64,000 bases of DNA from Deinococcus budaensis (GCF_014201885.1 NZ_JACHFN010000017.1:18774-82773); one strand, 5' to 3'; shown: positions 23,786 to 39,842, counted from the first letter of the stretch. Notes: generated by a model from the letters alone, not told the origin. Numbers and translations: made by a program.

Positions 23786-25237
23786 TCAGTCGCCCGGCTG
23801 CGGCGCGGTGTCGGCTGGGGCCGCGTGTGGGGCGGGGGCGCCGCCGCGCAGGAAGAGGGCGAGGCCCACGGCGACGGCGGCCAGCGCCGCCGAGACCGTG
23901 AAGGCGAGGTGCAGGCCGCCGATTTGGGCGGCCTCGGCCCCTTGACCCTGCGCCGCGAGCGTCGCCGCGCGGCCGGTCATCAGGGTGACGAGCAACGCGG
24001 TGCCGGCCGCGCCCGCGACCTGTTGCAGGGTGCTCAGCAGGGCGCTGCCGTGCGAGTAGAGGTGCGGCGGCAGCGGCGACAAGCTGCTGGTAAAGACCGG
24101 CGTGAACAGCAGCGCCAGCCCGGCACTGAGGGCGAGGTGCAGCGCCAGCAGCGCCGCAATCGGCGTGTCGGCCCCGATGCGCCCCAGCCCGAAGAGGACG
24201 CCCGCCATCAGCAGCGTGCCCGGCACCACCAGCGGTCGCGGACCGATGCGGTCATACGCCCGCCCGACACCCGGGGCCAGCAGGCCCATCAGCAGCCCGC
24301 CGGGCAGCAGCAGGAGGCCAGTCTGGAGGGTGCTCAGGCCGCGCAGGTTCTGGAGGTAGAGGGGCAGCAGGAGCAGCCCGCCGAAGAGGGCCGCCATTGC
24401 AATGCACATCAGCCCCACGCCCAGCGAGAACTGCGGAAAGCGGAAGGCGCGCAGATCCAGCAGCGGCGCTCCCGTGCGGGCCAGCCCCATCTGCCGCGTC
24501 AGGAAGGCGGCGAGGGCCAGCGTGCCCACCAGCAGCGGCCCCCACACGGCCGGGTCGCCCAGCCCCTCCCCGAGGCGGCTCAGCGCGTACACCAGCCCGC
24601 CGAACCCCAGCGCCGAGAGCGGCACCGACAGCACGTCCAGCGCCGGGCGCCCCGGCGTGCCCACGTCCTTCAGGGTCCGCGCCCCGTAGGCCAGCGCCGC
24701 CAGGGCCACCGGCAGCACGCCCACGAACAGCAGCCGCCACAAAAAGACCTGGAGAATCAGCCCCGACAGGGCGGGCCCGACCGCTGGCGCGACCGAGATC
24801 ACGGTGCTCAGGCCACCCATCACGGCGCCGCGCCGCGCCGGGGGCACCAGGGTCAGCACTGTGGTCATCAACAGCGGCAGCATGATCGCCGTGCCCGAGG
24901 CCTGCACCACCCGCCCCAGCAGCAGCACGGCGAAGCCAGGCGCCGCCGCCGCCACCGCCGTGCCCGCGCAGAAGAGCGTCATGGCGGCAAAAAAGACTGT
25001 GCGGGTGCTCAGGCGCTGCAAGAGAAAGCCCGTGACCGGAATGACCGTCGCCATCGTGAGCATGAAGGCCGTCGAGAGCCACTGCGCCGTGCCCGCCGAG
25101 ACCCGCAAGTCGGCCATCAGACGCGGCAGGGCCACGTTCAGGACCGTCTCGTTGAGGATCACCACGAAGGTGGCGACGAGCAGGATCAGGAGGACGCGGC
25201 GGTCACCCGGGGCGAGGTCGGGGGCGTCAGGGGTCAT
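23786..25237 (-). CDS. DHA2-type MFS drug exporter (14 membrane spans)
   Basis: 483 residues, AAGGAGTG eight bases before the ATG. Fourteen hydrophobic segments are visible. NETVLNVALPRLMADL in span 1, TAFMLTMATVIPVTG, and GGLSTVISVAPAVGPALSG (motif C, the antiporter motif) mark the DHA2 / EmrB family of proton-driven exporters. There is no partner membrane-fusion gene. Two small remnants follow it on the same strand. Likely role: export of toxic small molecules; substrate not known. Confidence 0.92.
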   Translation of the reverse strand: MTPDAPDLAPGDRRVLLILLVATFVVILNETVLNVALPRLMADLRVSAGTAQWLSTAFMLTMATVIPVTGFLLQRLSTRTVFFAAMTLFCAGTAVAAAAPGFAVLLLGRVVQASGTAIMLPLLMTTVLTLVPPARRGAVMGGLSTVISVAPAVGPALSGLILQVFLWRLLFVGVLPVALAALAYGARTLKDVGTPGRPALDVLSVPLSALGFGGLVYALSRLGEGLGDPAVWGPLLVGTLALAAFLTRQMGLARTGAPLLDLRAFRFPQFSLGVGLMCIAMAALFGGLLLLPLYLQNLRGLSTLQTGLLLLPGGLLMGLLAPGVGRAYDRIGPRPLVVPGTLLMAGVLFGLGRIGADTPIAALLALHLALSAGLALLFTPVFTSSLSPLPPHLYSHGSALLSTLQQVAGAAGTALLVTLMTGRAATLAAQGQGAEAAQIGGLHLAFTVSAALAAVAVGLALFLRGGAPAPHAAPADTAPQPGD

Positions 25238-25344
25238 GGAACACTCCTTGAGCGGGGCGAACCGGGGCTGATCCGGTCCGGCGGGCGGGGCGGCACGTTG
25301 GCCCGGAGCGGGCTGACTTCAGGGCGTGAGCGCTGGCCCCCCCC

Positions 25345-25555
25345 ATAGACCAGCCCCCTCACCCCCGACCCCATGTCGCTTGAGGCGGCGAGCTTGAGCG
25401 GCACCCTGGCCCCGTCAGGGAAAACAGGTGCTTGCCGCATTCCAGGACCCGCGTGGAGACGATCAGGCGCAGCTGATCGCCCAGGCCGCGGCGCAGATGC
25501 GTCTGGACGGGGGCGCCACTGCCGTGCCGGGGGAGGTTGATGACGGTGCCGCCCT
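25345..25555 (-). pseudogene. RibD/DHFR-like protein, frameshifted remnant
   Basis: On the minus strand the first frame gives GGTVIN, then LGDQLRLIVSTRVLECGKHLF, which tracks the family pattern DELRLIVHPVVLGxGKRLF. Homology then jumps to another frame at about 25425, giving FPDGARVPLKLAAS and MGSGVRGLVYG. One extra base in a TTTTCC run explains the jump. The N-terminal half is not recognisable. It is a second, older relative of the gene at 22989-23582, placed on the other side of the MFS exporter. Confidence 0.6.
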
Positions 25556-25691
25556 TGGTGAGCCGGTCGACATGCCGCTGTCCTGGCTCCTGGCCTCTGA
25601 CATGGGCGGAGGCCAGGAGCATCAGGTCACCGCTCGTCAGGCGGGCGTGCAAGGGGCGCCCCTGCGTGCGCGGCAGGGGGCGCCTCGCCAA

Positions 25692-26683
25692 CGGTTCTCA
25701 TGTTCAGACCGCCGGCGGGCGGGCCCCGGCAGGAGATCGTCGCTTCCCTGTACTGGCCGCCGAATCCCAGATCCGCCTGAAGCTGTGCCATACAACCTCC
25801 CCGGAGGGCCTGCCACTGGCGTCGTCTCGCCTGGAGCGAAATCGGTTAAACAATTTAGTTTACAGCGTAACGGGGTGCTTTGCAACTTCCATCGCAGTTG
25901 AGATGTTGGGCAAACGGCCTGGCGCGGCGCCCACACAAGCCCCAGGCCACCCTCACCTGCTCGACATCGTCTGCCAGCCCCCCGCCGCCAACCGCCCGTA
26001 GGGGCGCGCAAATCCCATCTGTGCAGAGCTGCGAAGTCCGCCCCCGTCCGGGCGGCGTAGGACGGCTTGGACGCCTCCCAGACGGGGGAAGCGGCAGTTC
26101 CAGCCGGGTGCCGCCCACGTCGCCCTTGGCCTGTCGAGCGTGTGGGTGCGGGCCAGGCGGCTGGGCCGCCAGGGTGAAACTGTAAGCCCCATCTTCACGC
26201 ACGAATCAGGAAGTGGACATCCCGTGGACGCCATTCGGCAAGCCGACGGGCCGATCGTCCCCGGCCCGCAAGGCGGCGGTGCGGGCGCTGATTCCCAGTT
26301 TCACAGGAAAAGGCCCTGAATGCCCTGCAAGAACTCGTCGCGCTGCCCGACGGGCACCTCTGGCCGACGCGGCACTTTGAGGGACGACCTCAAATCACCG
26401 AAGTCTCATGCTCTCTCGCCACCATTCGCCCCATGCTTCGCCGTCTTGATCCCTGCTGACACCCTTCTCAAACACGCGCTGAGAGGTTCCAACCTGACCA
26501 GGACCAGTTTTGGGGGGCGGCTCAGGGACGCTGAGTTTTAGAGATCGGCCCGTGTCGCCATTGGGGCACCCCCAAGGTCAGCGAGTCCGGGTTCCCCTCT
26601 CGCGGGAATGCAGTACCGCAGCAGCGTGACCAGCACCAACCCGGGGGTACGGGAGAGATCGGCGGGCGGCGCTCCGGCAGAAA
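25692..26683. other. gene-poor region
   Basis: No convincing gene on either strand. Base composition is uneven and lower in GC than the flanks around 25840-25900 and 26370-26540. A short stop-free stretch at 26292-26459 on the plus strand (ending IRPMLRRLDPC) has no start codon or recognised family. No inverted repeats of an insertion element were found. It reads as decayed sequence before the terminator of the DUF11 operon. Confidence 0.6.
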
Positions 26684-26721
26684 GACGAAAAGAGGACAGG
26701 CCGCCGTCACGGGGCCTGTCC
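26684..26721 (-). terminator. rho-independent terminator of the DUF11 operon
   Basis: A perfect 9-base stem GGACAGGCC / GGCCTGTCC (26694-26702 and 26713-26721, loop of 10) lies 15 bases after the stop of the 1289-aa gene. On the minus strand it is followed by TCTTTTCGTCTTTC, a U-rich tail. Confidence 0.8.
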
Positions 26722-26735
26722 GCTGTGGTGGGTCG

Positions 26736-29700
26736 TCAGCGGATGCTGGCGCGGAAGCAGAGGGTGTGCTGGGTGCCGGGAGCGAGGGTCAGCGCACTCG
26801 TCTGAAGCAGACGGGTCGAGCGTCCCGCCGCGTCGGTGGTGGCCGTGTCGGAGACTGTCACGCCAGCGACGGCGGCCCCCGGGTTGTCCATGCGGCCCTG
26901 ACGGAAGGTCGCGCTGTTCGGCACGAGATCGGTGTTGGCCGGCACCACGTCGCTCACCCGGTAATTGGCAAGGGTGGTGCTGCCCAGATTGGCCACGTCG
27001 ATGCAGTACTCCAGCACGTCACCCGGAAGGCCATTGACGGTGCTTGTCCAGGCCGGGGTCAGGGTTCCCTGGGGACCGAGGTTGCGCACCTGCTTGAAGA
27101 GGCGGGTGTAGAGGGTGCCCACCGGGACCGACCCGGAAGCGGTGGGGGCATTGCCCGCCTGCACGCTGGCCGTGTTCACGATGGTGGTCTGGGCCTGACC
27201 TGCCGCCGCCTCCAGGCTGCTCGCCGTGGGCACGTCGACAAAGACCACCACCGAACGGCTGGCATTCGGGGCCAAATCGCCCAGCGTCCAGGTCAGGGTC
27301 TGGCCGTTGCGGGTGGTGGGCGGCGTATTGCCCGTTTCCCCGGCGGCGTACGGCAGGCTGGTGGGCAGGGTATCGGTCAGTTGTACGCCTGTGGCCGTCA
27401 GCCCGCTGGTGTTCGTCACCGTGATGGTGTAGCGCAGCTTGGTCGCGCCGGAGGCGAGCGGATAGCGAATCAGCGCCTGATCGGCCACCTTGCTCACGCT
27501 GAGGGCCGCCCCGGGGGTGAGGCTGGAGGCGACGGTGCCAGAGGTCGCCGTGAGGCTGCCGGTGAACAGCGAAGCCGTGGCCGTCGCCTGGTTGTTCACC
27601 GTCTGGGCCGTGGTGACCGCAGGGCCGAGCCTCGCGTTGACCGTAAAGCCCACGTTGAAGCTGCCGCCCACATCCACCCGCCCGTCGGTATTTGCCAGCA
27701 GCAGGTTAGGATTCGCCGCCGTGCCCGTGAAGGCCGGGTTGAGGTCGGTCCCGTCCAGGTTAACGGTATTCGTCGCCCCGGAGACGGTCGGCGTGCCGCG
27801 CAGGGCCGCCGCCGCGACGCTCGCGTTCGCCCGGATCTGGTCAAGCGCGGCGTCGGTGAGCTGGGGCCGTTGCCGCGCCCAGGGGTCGGCCCCGGTCGGC
27901 GTGGGGATGGAGGGCGAGAAGGTCGCGTCCCGGACCGTGGCGTCGGGGTGGTAGCCGACATTGAGGGAAGTGTTGCGGTAGGTCAGGGTGTAGGGAATGT
28001 CGTAGGAGTAGTCCGGCTGCCGCACCGGGGTTCCCGCCGCCTTGTCCACCGCTACGCTGGGCGGGCAGAAGTCGATGTTGCCGAGAGCGATCCCCTGGCC
28101 CCCTCCGCCCTTGAGGGACCCAGTGGTGATGGTGAGGCTGGTGAGCGGCCCTTTGAAGGAGGCGACGCCCTGGCCCTGGCGGTTGACCGCCGTGCCACCC
28201 CCCTGGGGCGTCACCTGGGCGCCGTAAGCCGCGTCCACACCCATCAGCGTGTTGTAGGTGGGAGAGGCACTCGCGGCCTTCATCTGCGAGTTGCCCAGGC
28301 CCGGTACCGTGACGGTCATGGCCGCGCCCGCTCCGCTGGGAGTGCCTGTATAGGCCTGCACGGCCAGCGCGTGCCCACCACCGACGAGCACATCGGGGTT
28401 GAAGGTCTGCCCACCGTAGCTGGCCTGCACCCCGGCCCAGTCGCCGCTCCCGGCCACGCCGCCCACCGCGTCGAGGTCCGTCAGACCGAGCCGCACGTTG
28501 ATCACGGGCGTGGGAAAGGTGATCACGATGGTATTGGTCGAGGTGTTTCCACCCGCCCGCGTCAGGAAGGATTGGCCGATGTTGGGCTGAATGCTCTCGC
28601 TGACCGCCCGCACCTCGTACCAGGAGCCGTAATTGGCGAAGGAGCTGGAGTAGCCCATGATGCCGTTGCCTGTGCCGGAGGCCGAGGTCAGACCCACGGT
28701 GATGCTCCGGTTCCCCCTGGAATTGAAAGTCCGGGTGACATTGCCCAGGGAGGTCTGGTTGCTCCCGCTGCTCACGCCCGAGGTGGACCAGTCGATCACG
28801 TCGCAGGTCGCGGGGTAGCTGGCGGGGTTGGAGACGGGCTGCTGGGGGACGGCCGTCACGCTGTTGCTGTCTTGACCCGTGTTGTCACTCAAATTTACAT
28901 CGGTCAAGCTGCTGGGCAGGGTTGCTGTCGCCGTATTGGTCACGCTCGCCCCGGCGGCGGCCGTAACGGTCGCGGTGACCTGAAGCTCGTAAAAGGCACC
29001 CCTCGTTAGGGTCGGAAGTGCAACTCCAGGTGTGCCCTGAAGCTGGGCGATGGTTGGTGCCGCAGTGCAGGTATTGCCGGGCGCTGTGGCCGCCGGGGTA
29101 CAAGTCACGCCCGTCACTGTGAGGCCCGTCACGGCGGGGTCGCGCAGCGTTGCCTCGGTCACGCTGGGCGTGCCACTGTTGGTTACGCGCACGGTATAGG
29201 TCGTGGCCGCTCCAGTGATTACGCTGGTCTGACCGTCGCTCTTGGAGACGGTCAGGTCAGACTGACCCACCATGGTGACCGGGGTGGGCGTAGAAGTTTG
29301 GGTGGCGACCAGATCGACCGGCGGCAACGGCGTACCTCCGGGGAAGGTATAGCCCGCGTTCGGGCCAGTGCTGGTGCTGCTGGCATACACCACGTTATTG
29401 ACGGGTGAACCGGAGGCAGGCACGCTCGCCGCATTCGGATACGTGACCTGCACGGTGAAGGTGACGCTGACGCTGTCCCCCACCGCGAGTGTGTTGGTGC
29501 CGCTCAGCAGCCGTGTATCTGTGGTGCCGTTGAAGTTGGGATTCACTGTGGCGGTGCCACTGCTGATGGCCGGAGCAGACGTGATGCTCAGGGTGGGACT
29601 CCCGGCGCTGAAGGTCCGGCTCAGGTCCTCGGTCACCTGCACGTTGCGGTCGGGGATGGGGCCGGTGTTCTGCACTGTGACGGTGTAGGGCACCCGAAAG

Positions 29701-30605
29701 ACCGTGCTGCTGAGCGCCTGCACGCTACCTGCGCTCTTGGCGACCGTGATTCTCTCGTCGGGAAAAACGCAGGATGCGCCGTCGGACTGGGCTGCTGGGC
29801 TGGCTGACGTGATGCGGGTAAAGGCCCCGGTGTTGAGGTTGATGACGCCGAAGACACCGCCATTCTGGTAGGCGTAGAGCGTGCCAGCAATATCGAAGAA
29901 GGCGGTGCCGATGGCGTTGGTGGTCGAAACGGCTGGCCCTGCCCCACGCGTAGTGACGCTGCCGCTCACGGGATTGATCTCGTAGACCACACCGGCCACA
30001 GACGCGCCGTCCGAGATCGGAATGTCGGCGGTGTGAACTCCGTAGATCAGGTTGGTGACGGGATCGAACGCTATGTCTGCCGTAGGAACGGCGCTGCTGA
30101 GGGTGACAGTTCCCAGCGCTCCGATACTGCCCCCGGCGCTGGTGGGCAACTGCACGGTGTACAGGGCCGTGCTGCTCGTTAGTTTTTTGATGTACATCTT
30201 GCCGTTGCGGTCGATGGTGCCTGCGGCGATCTGGTCCCCCGTAGGAATCTGGGTCAGGTTGGCAACCTCGGTCGCGCCCGTCGTGCCAAGCCGGTAAAGC
30301 CGGTAGGGCGTCCCCGTGGTAAACGCAGTGACGTTGACCGCATAAAAGTAGCCGTCGGCCTTGTTGAACGCCAGGGCATTGAGCGGAACACTGGAAACAG
30401 CCGCCCACTGCGCCGTGCCGCCTCCCGTCAAGTTCCGGCGGTCCAGCAGAAACAGGTTGGAGCCGGTGCTTCCTGTGGGCTGCCGAATTTGATAGAGGCG
30501 TGCGTCACAGGTGTAGGTACTGCCCTGTGCCTGGGCAGCATTGGTAGACAGCAGCATCAGCAGCGCCGCCAGACAGCCCAGCTTCCGCCAGAGAAATCGA
30601 CCCAT
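26736..30605 (-). CDS. secreted DUF11-repeat surface protein with N-terminal beta-propeller-like domain
   Basis: About 1289 residues. Signal peptide (1-27, ending NAAQAQG). Residues about 30-290 have repeated strands with Tyr/Asn/Leu-rich motifs (NLFLLDRRNL, LAFNKADGYFYAVN, DPVTNLIYG) like the DUF6923 beta-propeller. Several DUF11-type immunoglobulin-like repeats follow (near 295-390, 450-600, 1040-1160 and 1190-1289; motifs VTVQNTGP, YTVRVTNSG, YTITVTNTSG, YCIDVANLG). A middle part (600-860) is beta-rich and unnamed. It is probably surface-exposed or attached to the envelope. The ATG at 30605 lies behind GGGAAGAAGTG; a GTG at 30611 overlaps the previous stop. It is last in the operon before a strong terminator. 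Confidence 0.88.
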   Translation of the reverse strand: MGRFLWRKLGCLAALLMLLSTNAAQAQGSTYTCDARLYQIRQPTGSTGSNLFLLDRRNLTGGGTAQWAAVSSVPLNALAFNKADGYFYAVNVTAFTTGTPYRLYRLGTTGATEVANLTQIPTGDQIAAGTIDRNGKMYIKKLTSSTALYTVQLPTSAGGSIGALGTVTLSSAVPTADIAFDPVTNLIYGVHTADIPISDGASVAGVVYEINPVSGSVTTRGAGPAVSTTNAIGTAFFDIAGTLYAYQNGGVFGVINLNTGAFTRITSASPAAQSDGASCVFPDERITVAKSAGSVQALSSTVFRVPYTVTVQNTGPIPDRNVQVTEDLSRTFSAGSPTLSITSAPAISSGTATVNPNFNGTTDTRLLSGTNTLAVGDSVSVTFTVQVTYPNAASVPASGSPVNNVVYASSTSTGPNAGYTFPGGTPLPPVDLVATQTSTPTPVTMVGQSDLTVSKSDGQTSVITGAATTYTVRVTNSGTPSVTEATLRDPAVTGLTVTGVTCTPAATAPGNTCTAAPTIAQLQGTPGVALPTLTRGAFYELQVTATVTAAAGASVTNTATATLPSSLTDVNLSDNTGQDSNSVTAVPQQPVSNPASYPATCDVIDWSTSGVSSGSNQTSLGNVTRTFNSRGNRSITVGLTSASGTGNGIMGYSSSFANYGSWYEVRAVSESIQPNIGQSFLTRAGGNTSTNTIVITFPTPVINVRLGLTDLDAVGGVAGSGDWAGVQASYGGQTFNPDVLVGGGHALAVQAYTGTPSGAGAAMTVTVPGLGNSQMKAASASPTYNTLMGVDAAYGAQVTPQGGGTAVNRQGQGVASFKGPLTSLTITTGSLKGGGGQGIALGNIDFCPPSVAVDKAAGTPVRQPDYSYDIPYTLTYRNTSLNVGYHPDATVRDATFSPSIPTPTGADPWARQRPQLTDAALDQIRANASVAAAALRGTPTVSGATNTVNLDGTDLNPAFTGTAANPNLLLANTDGRVDVGGSFNVGFTVNARLGPAVTTAQTVNNQATATASLFTGSLTATSGTVASSLTPGAALSVSKVADQALIRYPLASGATKLRYTITVTNTSGLTATGVQLTDTLPTSLPYAAGETGNTPPTTRNGQTLTWTLGDLAPNASRSVVVFVDVPTASSLEAAAGQAQTTIVNTASVQAGNAPTASGSVPVGTLYTRLFKQVRNLGPQGTLTPAWTSTVNGLPGDVLEYCIDVANLGSTTLANYRVSDVVPANTDLVPNSATFRQGRMDNPGAAVAGVTVSDTATTDAAGRSTRLLQTSALTLAPGTQHTLCFRASIR

Positions 30606-30607
30606 CT

Positions 30608-33805
<3,198 letters not shown>

Positions 33806-33807
33806 GG

Positions 33808-36582
33808 TCAGTTCCTCCAGCGGACGGCGGGGTCGGTCAGGGCCGCGCCCGGCTCGCCCGTGAATGCGAAGTCATAGGTCAGGAGCGTCTCTCCGGCCTT
33901 CAGGGTGCCCGACAGAGTATTGCGGCCGTCTTTCAGCACGGCGCCCAGGGGCAGCGCGTCTTGCAGCTCGAAGTCCGCGAGGTCGGAGGCCGACACCAGC
34001 CGCAGGGTGACCCGGTACACCCCGTCCACGAGGTGCAGGCTCTTCTCGACCCGCAGTCCGCCGACGGTCAGGGTCGTGCGGCGCATGGCCGCAATCTCGC
34101 CGCCGAGGGGCGCGAGCGGGAAGTCCACCCCGGTCAGGCCCCGGACGTGCACGGCGCGGGTGCCGGGCAGGCCGCCGTCTCCCGGCACGGTCAGCGGGAG
34201 GTAGGGGACCGAGCCCGGATCGAGGCGCAGCGCGTGCGTTCCCAGCGGCACACCCGCGAAGTGGTAGCGCCCCGCCGCGTCCGTCAGCACGAGGCGGCCC
34301 CCCGCGAGCAGCACCCGCGCCCGCTCGACCGGGGAGTCGAGACCCTTGTCGAAGACGCCGTTGCGGTTGCGGTCCACGAAGACCGTGCCCAGCAGGTCGG
34401 CCAGCGGCGCGAAGGCCCCCAGGTTCAGGCGGGTCACGGCAGTCGCCACGTTGCTGGCGATGGCGCGGGCGTTGCCGCCAGCCCCGTTGCCCATGACCTC
34501 CACCCGGTTGACCAGGTCGCCCGTGGCGTCCGCCGTCACGCGGGTCTGGTAGGTGACCTTGACCGTGCCGCCCGCCGGAATCATGCCGATCTTCCAGCGC
34601 AGCACGCCGCTGGTGTTGGTGGGGTCGGTCAGGCCCTCGCCGCCCAGCGTGCTCGTGCCCGCGAGGTACTCCAGCCCACGGGCCGGGGTGTCGGTGACCA
34701 CGGCGTCCTCGATGGCGGTGGTTGCCGAGAGGTTCTGGATGGTCAGGGTGTAGGTCAGGCGGTCGCCGGGGGCGGCCTGGGTGCTGCTGACCGCCTTGCT
34801 GATCCGCAGCGCCGCGCTCCAGACCGGGCTGCGGACCTCGTTGCTGGGCAGCGGCGTGGGCAGTTCGGTCGAGACCATGTTGAAAATGTTCTTCAGCGCC
34901 TCGCCGTCCACCGCCCGCGTGCCCACCCGCGCCCGCACGGTAAAGCTGCGCGTCTCGCCGGGAGCGAGGGTGCCGACCGACCAGCTCACGGTCTGCGCTC
35001 CGGCCTCGCCCGTCACGGTGCCGCCCGACGACGCTTCCACGAAGTCCACGTGCCCCGGCAGGGGGTCATTCACGGTCACCCCGGTCAGGGGGCGGGCGTA
35101 AGGGTTGCGGACGCGCAGGGTGTAGGTCAGCTCCTCGCCCTGGGCCACCGTCCGCTCGGGGCCGGGCGAGACGGTCTTGAGCAGCTCGGGCAGCCCGGCC
35201 TCGACCGCCTGCACCACGTCGCGGGTGGTGTTGCTGGTGCCGCGCGTTCCGGCGGCGGTGAGCAGGGCTTCCAGACCTCCGGCCTGAGCCGCGTCGTAGC
35301 ACACCCGCACCAGGGCCGTGCTGCCGGGGTCCAGCGGGAGGGGCTGCGCGAGGGGTGCGCCGTCCGCTCCGGTCAGGCGCGCGGTCGCGGCCCCCTGCGG
35401 GTAGGTCACGGTGACCGTGAACAGGTCGCGCACGTCCCCGGTGTTTTTCAGGGTGTGGTCGAAGCACACGGCCTGCCCGACCACGGCGAAGGGCCGGGTC
35501 TGGAGGTCGGTGGGGGTGTTCTCGGGCGCCTCAGGCTGGCCCACCGGGCCGATGGCGACGCCGGGCTGGTAGCGCACGTCGGCGCTGGCCGTGCCCTGGA
35601 CCTGCTGGCGGCCCGTGGCGGCGGTGGCGACGTTCAGGAAAGTCCGGTTCTCGGCCTCGCCGGTCGCCCGCATCCGGAAGGTCAGGCTGAGGTCCGCTCC
35701 CGCCGCCAGGCTCGCGGCCCGCACCCGCACGCCGCGCACCTGCGCGGGTTCCGCCGCCCCCCAGGTCAAGCCGTCGGCGGTGTATTCGAGGGTCCCGGCG
35801 CTCGCCCGCGCGCTGCCGGGCATAAAGACCAAACCCCGCGCGATCTGCTCGGCCAGCGGATCGGTCAGCGTGACCTCGCGGCTCTCCCCGCCTCCCGCGT
35901 TGCGGGTGGTCACCGTTACGGTCGTCTCGCTGCCGGGGCGCAGCAGCGCGGGCGTGAAGCTCTTGTGCACCGCCAGCACGGGCGGCGGCCCGACCCGCAC
36001 GCGGCTCACGTTGTCGTCGTCCTGCTGTCCAACCCCGCAGCTCGCCACCAGATTGACAAAGGCGTCGCCCCCGGCGCTCTGGGCGGTCTCCACGACGAGC
36101 AGGACCCGGGCGGCGGCCCCGGCCTCCAGGGTCAGGGACCCGACTTCGCCCTCGCCCGTGTCGGCCACCCCGTTGCCGTTGGCGTCGAGGACCAACCGGG
36201 TCGCGGGGGCGTGGGCGCTTCCGGCTTCCGTGCGGGCGGTGAGCGGGAGGGTGAAGCGGTCGTTGCCGCTGTTGACGACCGTGTACTGGAAGGTCGTGCC
36301 CTCGCCGGGCAGCAGCTCGGCGGTCTGTCCGGGAATCTGAACGGTCCCGCCCGGCGTCACGCTGACCGCGCACACCGCCTGCACCACTGTGCGGACGAGG
36401 TTGGACTGGGCGCTGGCCTCACCGCCGGGCGTGACCGGATTGAAGGTGGCGGTCGCCTGGTTGGTGATCTCGGTTCCGGCAGGGATCGGCCCGGCCGCGT
36501 TCGTGCTCTGGGCCTGTGCCCCCGCTGCGAACGCCCCCACCAGCAGACCGGGGAGCAGCAGAGCAAGAGAGGTGTGTTTCAA
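33808..36582 (-). CDS. secreted DUF11-repeat protein with SdrD-B-like segment
   Basis: 924 residues. Signal peptide (1-24, [10 protein letters not shown]). The [10 protein letters not shown] motif comes straight after the signal, as in the other two DUF11 proteins here. Repeats: [16 protein letters not shown] (about 90-190), then an Ig-like part, DUF11 modules (about 455-560 [14 protein letters not shown], 580-680 [14 protein letters not shown]), and an SdrD-B-like module (about 715-790: [30 protein letters not shown]), known in other proteins as a calcium-binding Cna-B relative. A closing beta domain ends in DPAVRWRN. There is no sortase or lipid signal. GAGGAG lies 17 bases before the start, farther than ideal. 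Confidence 0.88.
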   Translation of the reverse strand: MKHTSLALLLPGLLVGAFAAGAQAQSTNAAGPIPAGTEITNQATATFNPVTPGGEASAQSNLVRTVVQAVCAVSVTPGGTVQIPGQTAELLPGEGTTFQYTVVNSGNDRFTLPLTARTEAGSAHAPATRLVLDANGNGVADTGEGEVGSLTLEAGAAARVLLVVETAQSAGGDAFVNLVASCGVGQQDDDNVSRVRVGPPPVLAVHKSFTPALLRPGSETTVTVTTRNAGGGESREVTLTDPLAEQIARGLVFMPGSARASAGTLEYTADGLTWGAAEPAQVRGVRVRAASLAAGADLSLTFRMRATGEAENRTFLNVATAATGRQQVQGTASADVRYQPGVAIGPVGQPEAPENTPTDLQTRPFAVVGQAVCFDHTLKNTGDVRDLFTVTVTYPQGAATARLTGADGAPLAQPLPLDPGSTALVRVCYDAAQAGGLEALLTAAGTRGTSNTTRDVVQAVEAGLPELLKTVSPGPERTVAQGEELTYTLRVRNPYARPLTGVTVNDPLPGHVDFVEASSGGTVTGEAGAQTVSWSVGTLAPGETRSFTVRARVGTRAVDGEALKNIFNMVSTELPTPLPSNEVRSPVWSAALRISKAVSSTQAAPGDRLTYTLTIQNLSATTAIEDAVVTDTPARGLEYLAGTSTLGGEGLTDPTNTSGVLRWKIGMIPAGGTVKVTYQTRVTADATGDLVNRVEVMGNGAGGNARAIASNVATAVTRLNLGAFAPLADLLGTVFVDRNRNGVFDKGLDSPVERARVLLAGGRLVLTDAAGRYHFAGVPLGTHALRLDPGSVPYLPLTVPGDGGLPGTRAVHVRGLTGVDFPLAPLGGEIAAMRRTTLTVGGLRVEKSLHLVDGVYRVTLRLVSASDLADFELQDALPLGAVLKDGRNTLSGTLKAGETLLTYDFAFTGEPGAALTDPAVRWRN

Positions 36583-36654
36583 GGCGGGTCAACTCCTCGG
36601 GGAAGCGCGGTAAAGAAGGGGCCTGGTAGAAGGGGCTTGGTGCGCGGGTGGGGC

Positions 36655-36710
36655 AAAAAGGAAGTCTCTTGTTAGAAGGGGCGCACCCCGCAGGGAAGCG
36701 GAGGTGCGCC
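36655..36710 (-). terminator. terminator or attenuator between the 762-aa and 924-aa genes
   Basis: Stem GGCGCACC / GGTGCGCC (36703-36710 and 36680-36687) just after the 762-aa gene stop, followed on the minus strand by CCTTCTAACAAGAGACTTCCTTTTT in two parts. It may end most transcripts after the two short upstream genes and let a fraction read on, giving more of the 762-aa product than of the larger proteins. Confidence 0.6.
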
Positions 36711-36721
36711 GGGGAGGGACC

Positions 36722-39010
<2,289 letters not shown>

Positions 39011-39068
39011 GTCTTCTCCTTTGGTTGCTGGGGCCTCAGGCCCGGAGCGGCTCGGGGGGAGGGCGTGG

Positions 39069-39566
39069 TTACTTCACCTGCACGCGGAAGCCGAGGGTCT
39101 TCTCGGTTCCGGCGGGCAGGGCGCCGATCGTCCAGCGGACGGCCTGGTATTCGTTGGGGTTGACCTCGACCTCTCTGGTCACGGCCTTGCCGTTCTCGGT
39201 GACCGTGATCTGCCTTTTGAGGGGCGCCGGGGCGAAGGTCTTGCCCGCGTCGATGGAGTATTCGGTCCGCACGCCCGCCGGGGCCGCGCCGTCGGGAGCG
39301 ACGTAGACCATCCCCCTGGGGACCGGCAGCCGCACGGCGACGTTGGCCAGCGTGCGGGTGCTGACGTTGCGGGCGGTCACGGTCTGCGCGAGCTGGTCGC
39401 CAGGGCGAACGCGGGTGTAGCCCGGCGTGCGCTTCTCGGCCGCCTTGCCGTCCACGGTGACCGTTTGCACCAGTGCCTGCGAGAGGTTCAGGACCAGCGG
39501 CGAGGCGCTCTGGGCCAGCGCCATCCCGGGGAGAACGAGCAACAACATGGATCCGAAAGCTTTCAT
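39069..39566 (-). CDS. small secreted DUF11-like protein, first gene of the surface operon
   Basis: About 165 residues. The ATG at 39566 sits behind GGGGAA and starts a signal peptide ([19 protein letters not shown]). The mature part is one Ig-like module with a DUF11-like pattern: [29 protein letters not shown], and a closing [11 protein letters not shown]. It lacks the long repeats of the downstream proteins. It is 58 bases upstream of the 762-aa gene and probably shares its transcript. It may act as a cap, chaperone or minor subunit of the surface assembly (inference). Confidence 0.85.
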   Translation of the reverse strand: MKAFGSMLLLVLPGMALAQSASPLVLNLSQALVQTVTVDGKAAEKRTPGYTRVRPGDQLAQTVTARNVSTRTLANVAVRLPVPRGMVYVAPDGAAPAGVRTEYSIDAGKTFAPAPLKRQITVTENGKAVTREVEVNPNEYQAVRWTIGALPAGTEKTLGFRVQVK

Positions 39567-39786
39567 GGCAAAGTTCCCCCGCGGCATGGGTCAAGGAGGT
39601 GTCGTCCGCCGAGCGGCGACCCTGGGGTGGTGGGGAGGGTGCTGGGGTCCGTGCGCCTCGTCAACACGAAAGCGCCCGACACACCGCACCCCTGAAAGGG
39701 TTCACGGTTTCGTCGGTCGCACCACTGGCTCCACGTGCGGCAGGTGCCCGGATAAGCCGCACGCTTCATCGCTCCGGAACAGGGCG

Positions 39787-39842
39787 AAGATAGTGAAGGG
39801 TCTTGTACAAAAACCTTACATGTGACTCATATTACTCATATT
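39787..39842 (-). promoter_or_regulatory. candidate promoter and tandem operator for the DUF11 operon
   Basis: An AT-rich patch in very GC-rich surroundings. A TATCTT box (39787-39792) could be the -10 of the operon, about 220 bases before the first ATG, with a poor -35. Upstream of it ACTCATATT occurs twice in tandem (39825-39833 and 39834-39842), giving a 9-base phase that could be a regulator site or an UP-like element. TTGTAC and TGTACAAG also occur here. Confidence 0.4.

Noticed and set aside
26292..26459. Stop-free plus-strand stretch ending IRPMLRRLDPC
   Set aside because: No start codon, no ribosome site and no family I recognise; possibly a gene fragment, not called.
26766..29009. 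747-residue open frame opposite the last DUF11 gene
   Set aside because: His/Arg/Gly-rich antisense shadow with no signal or motif.
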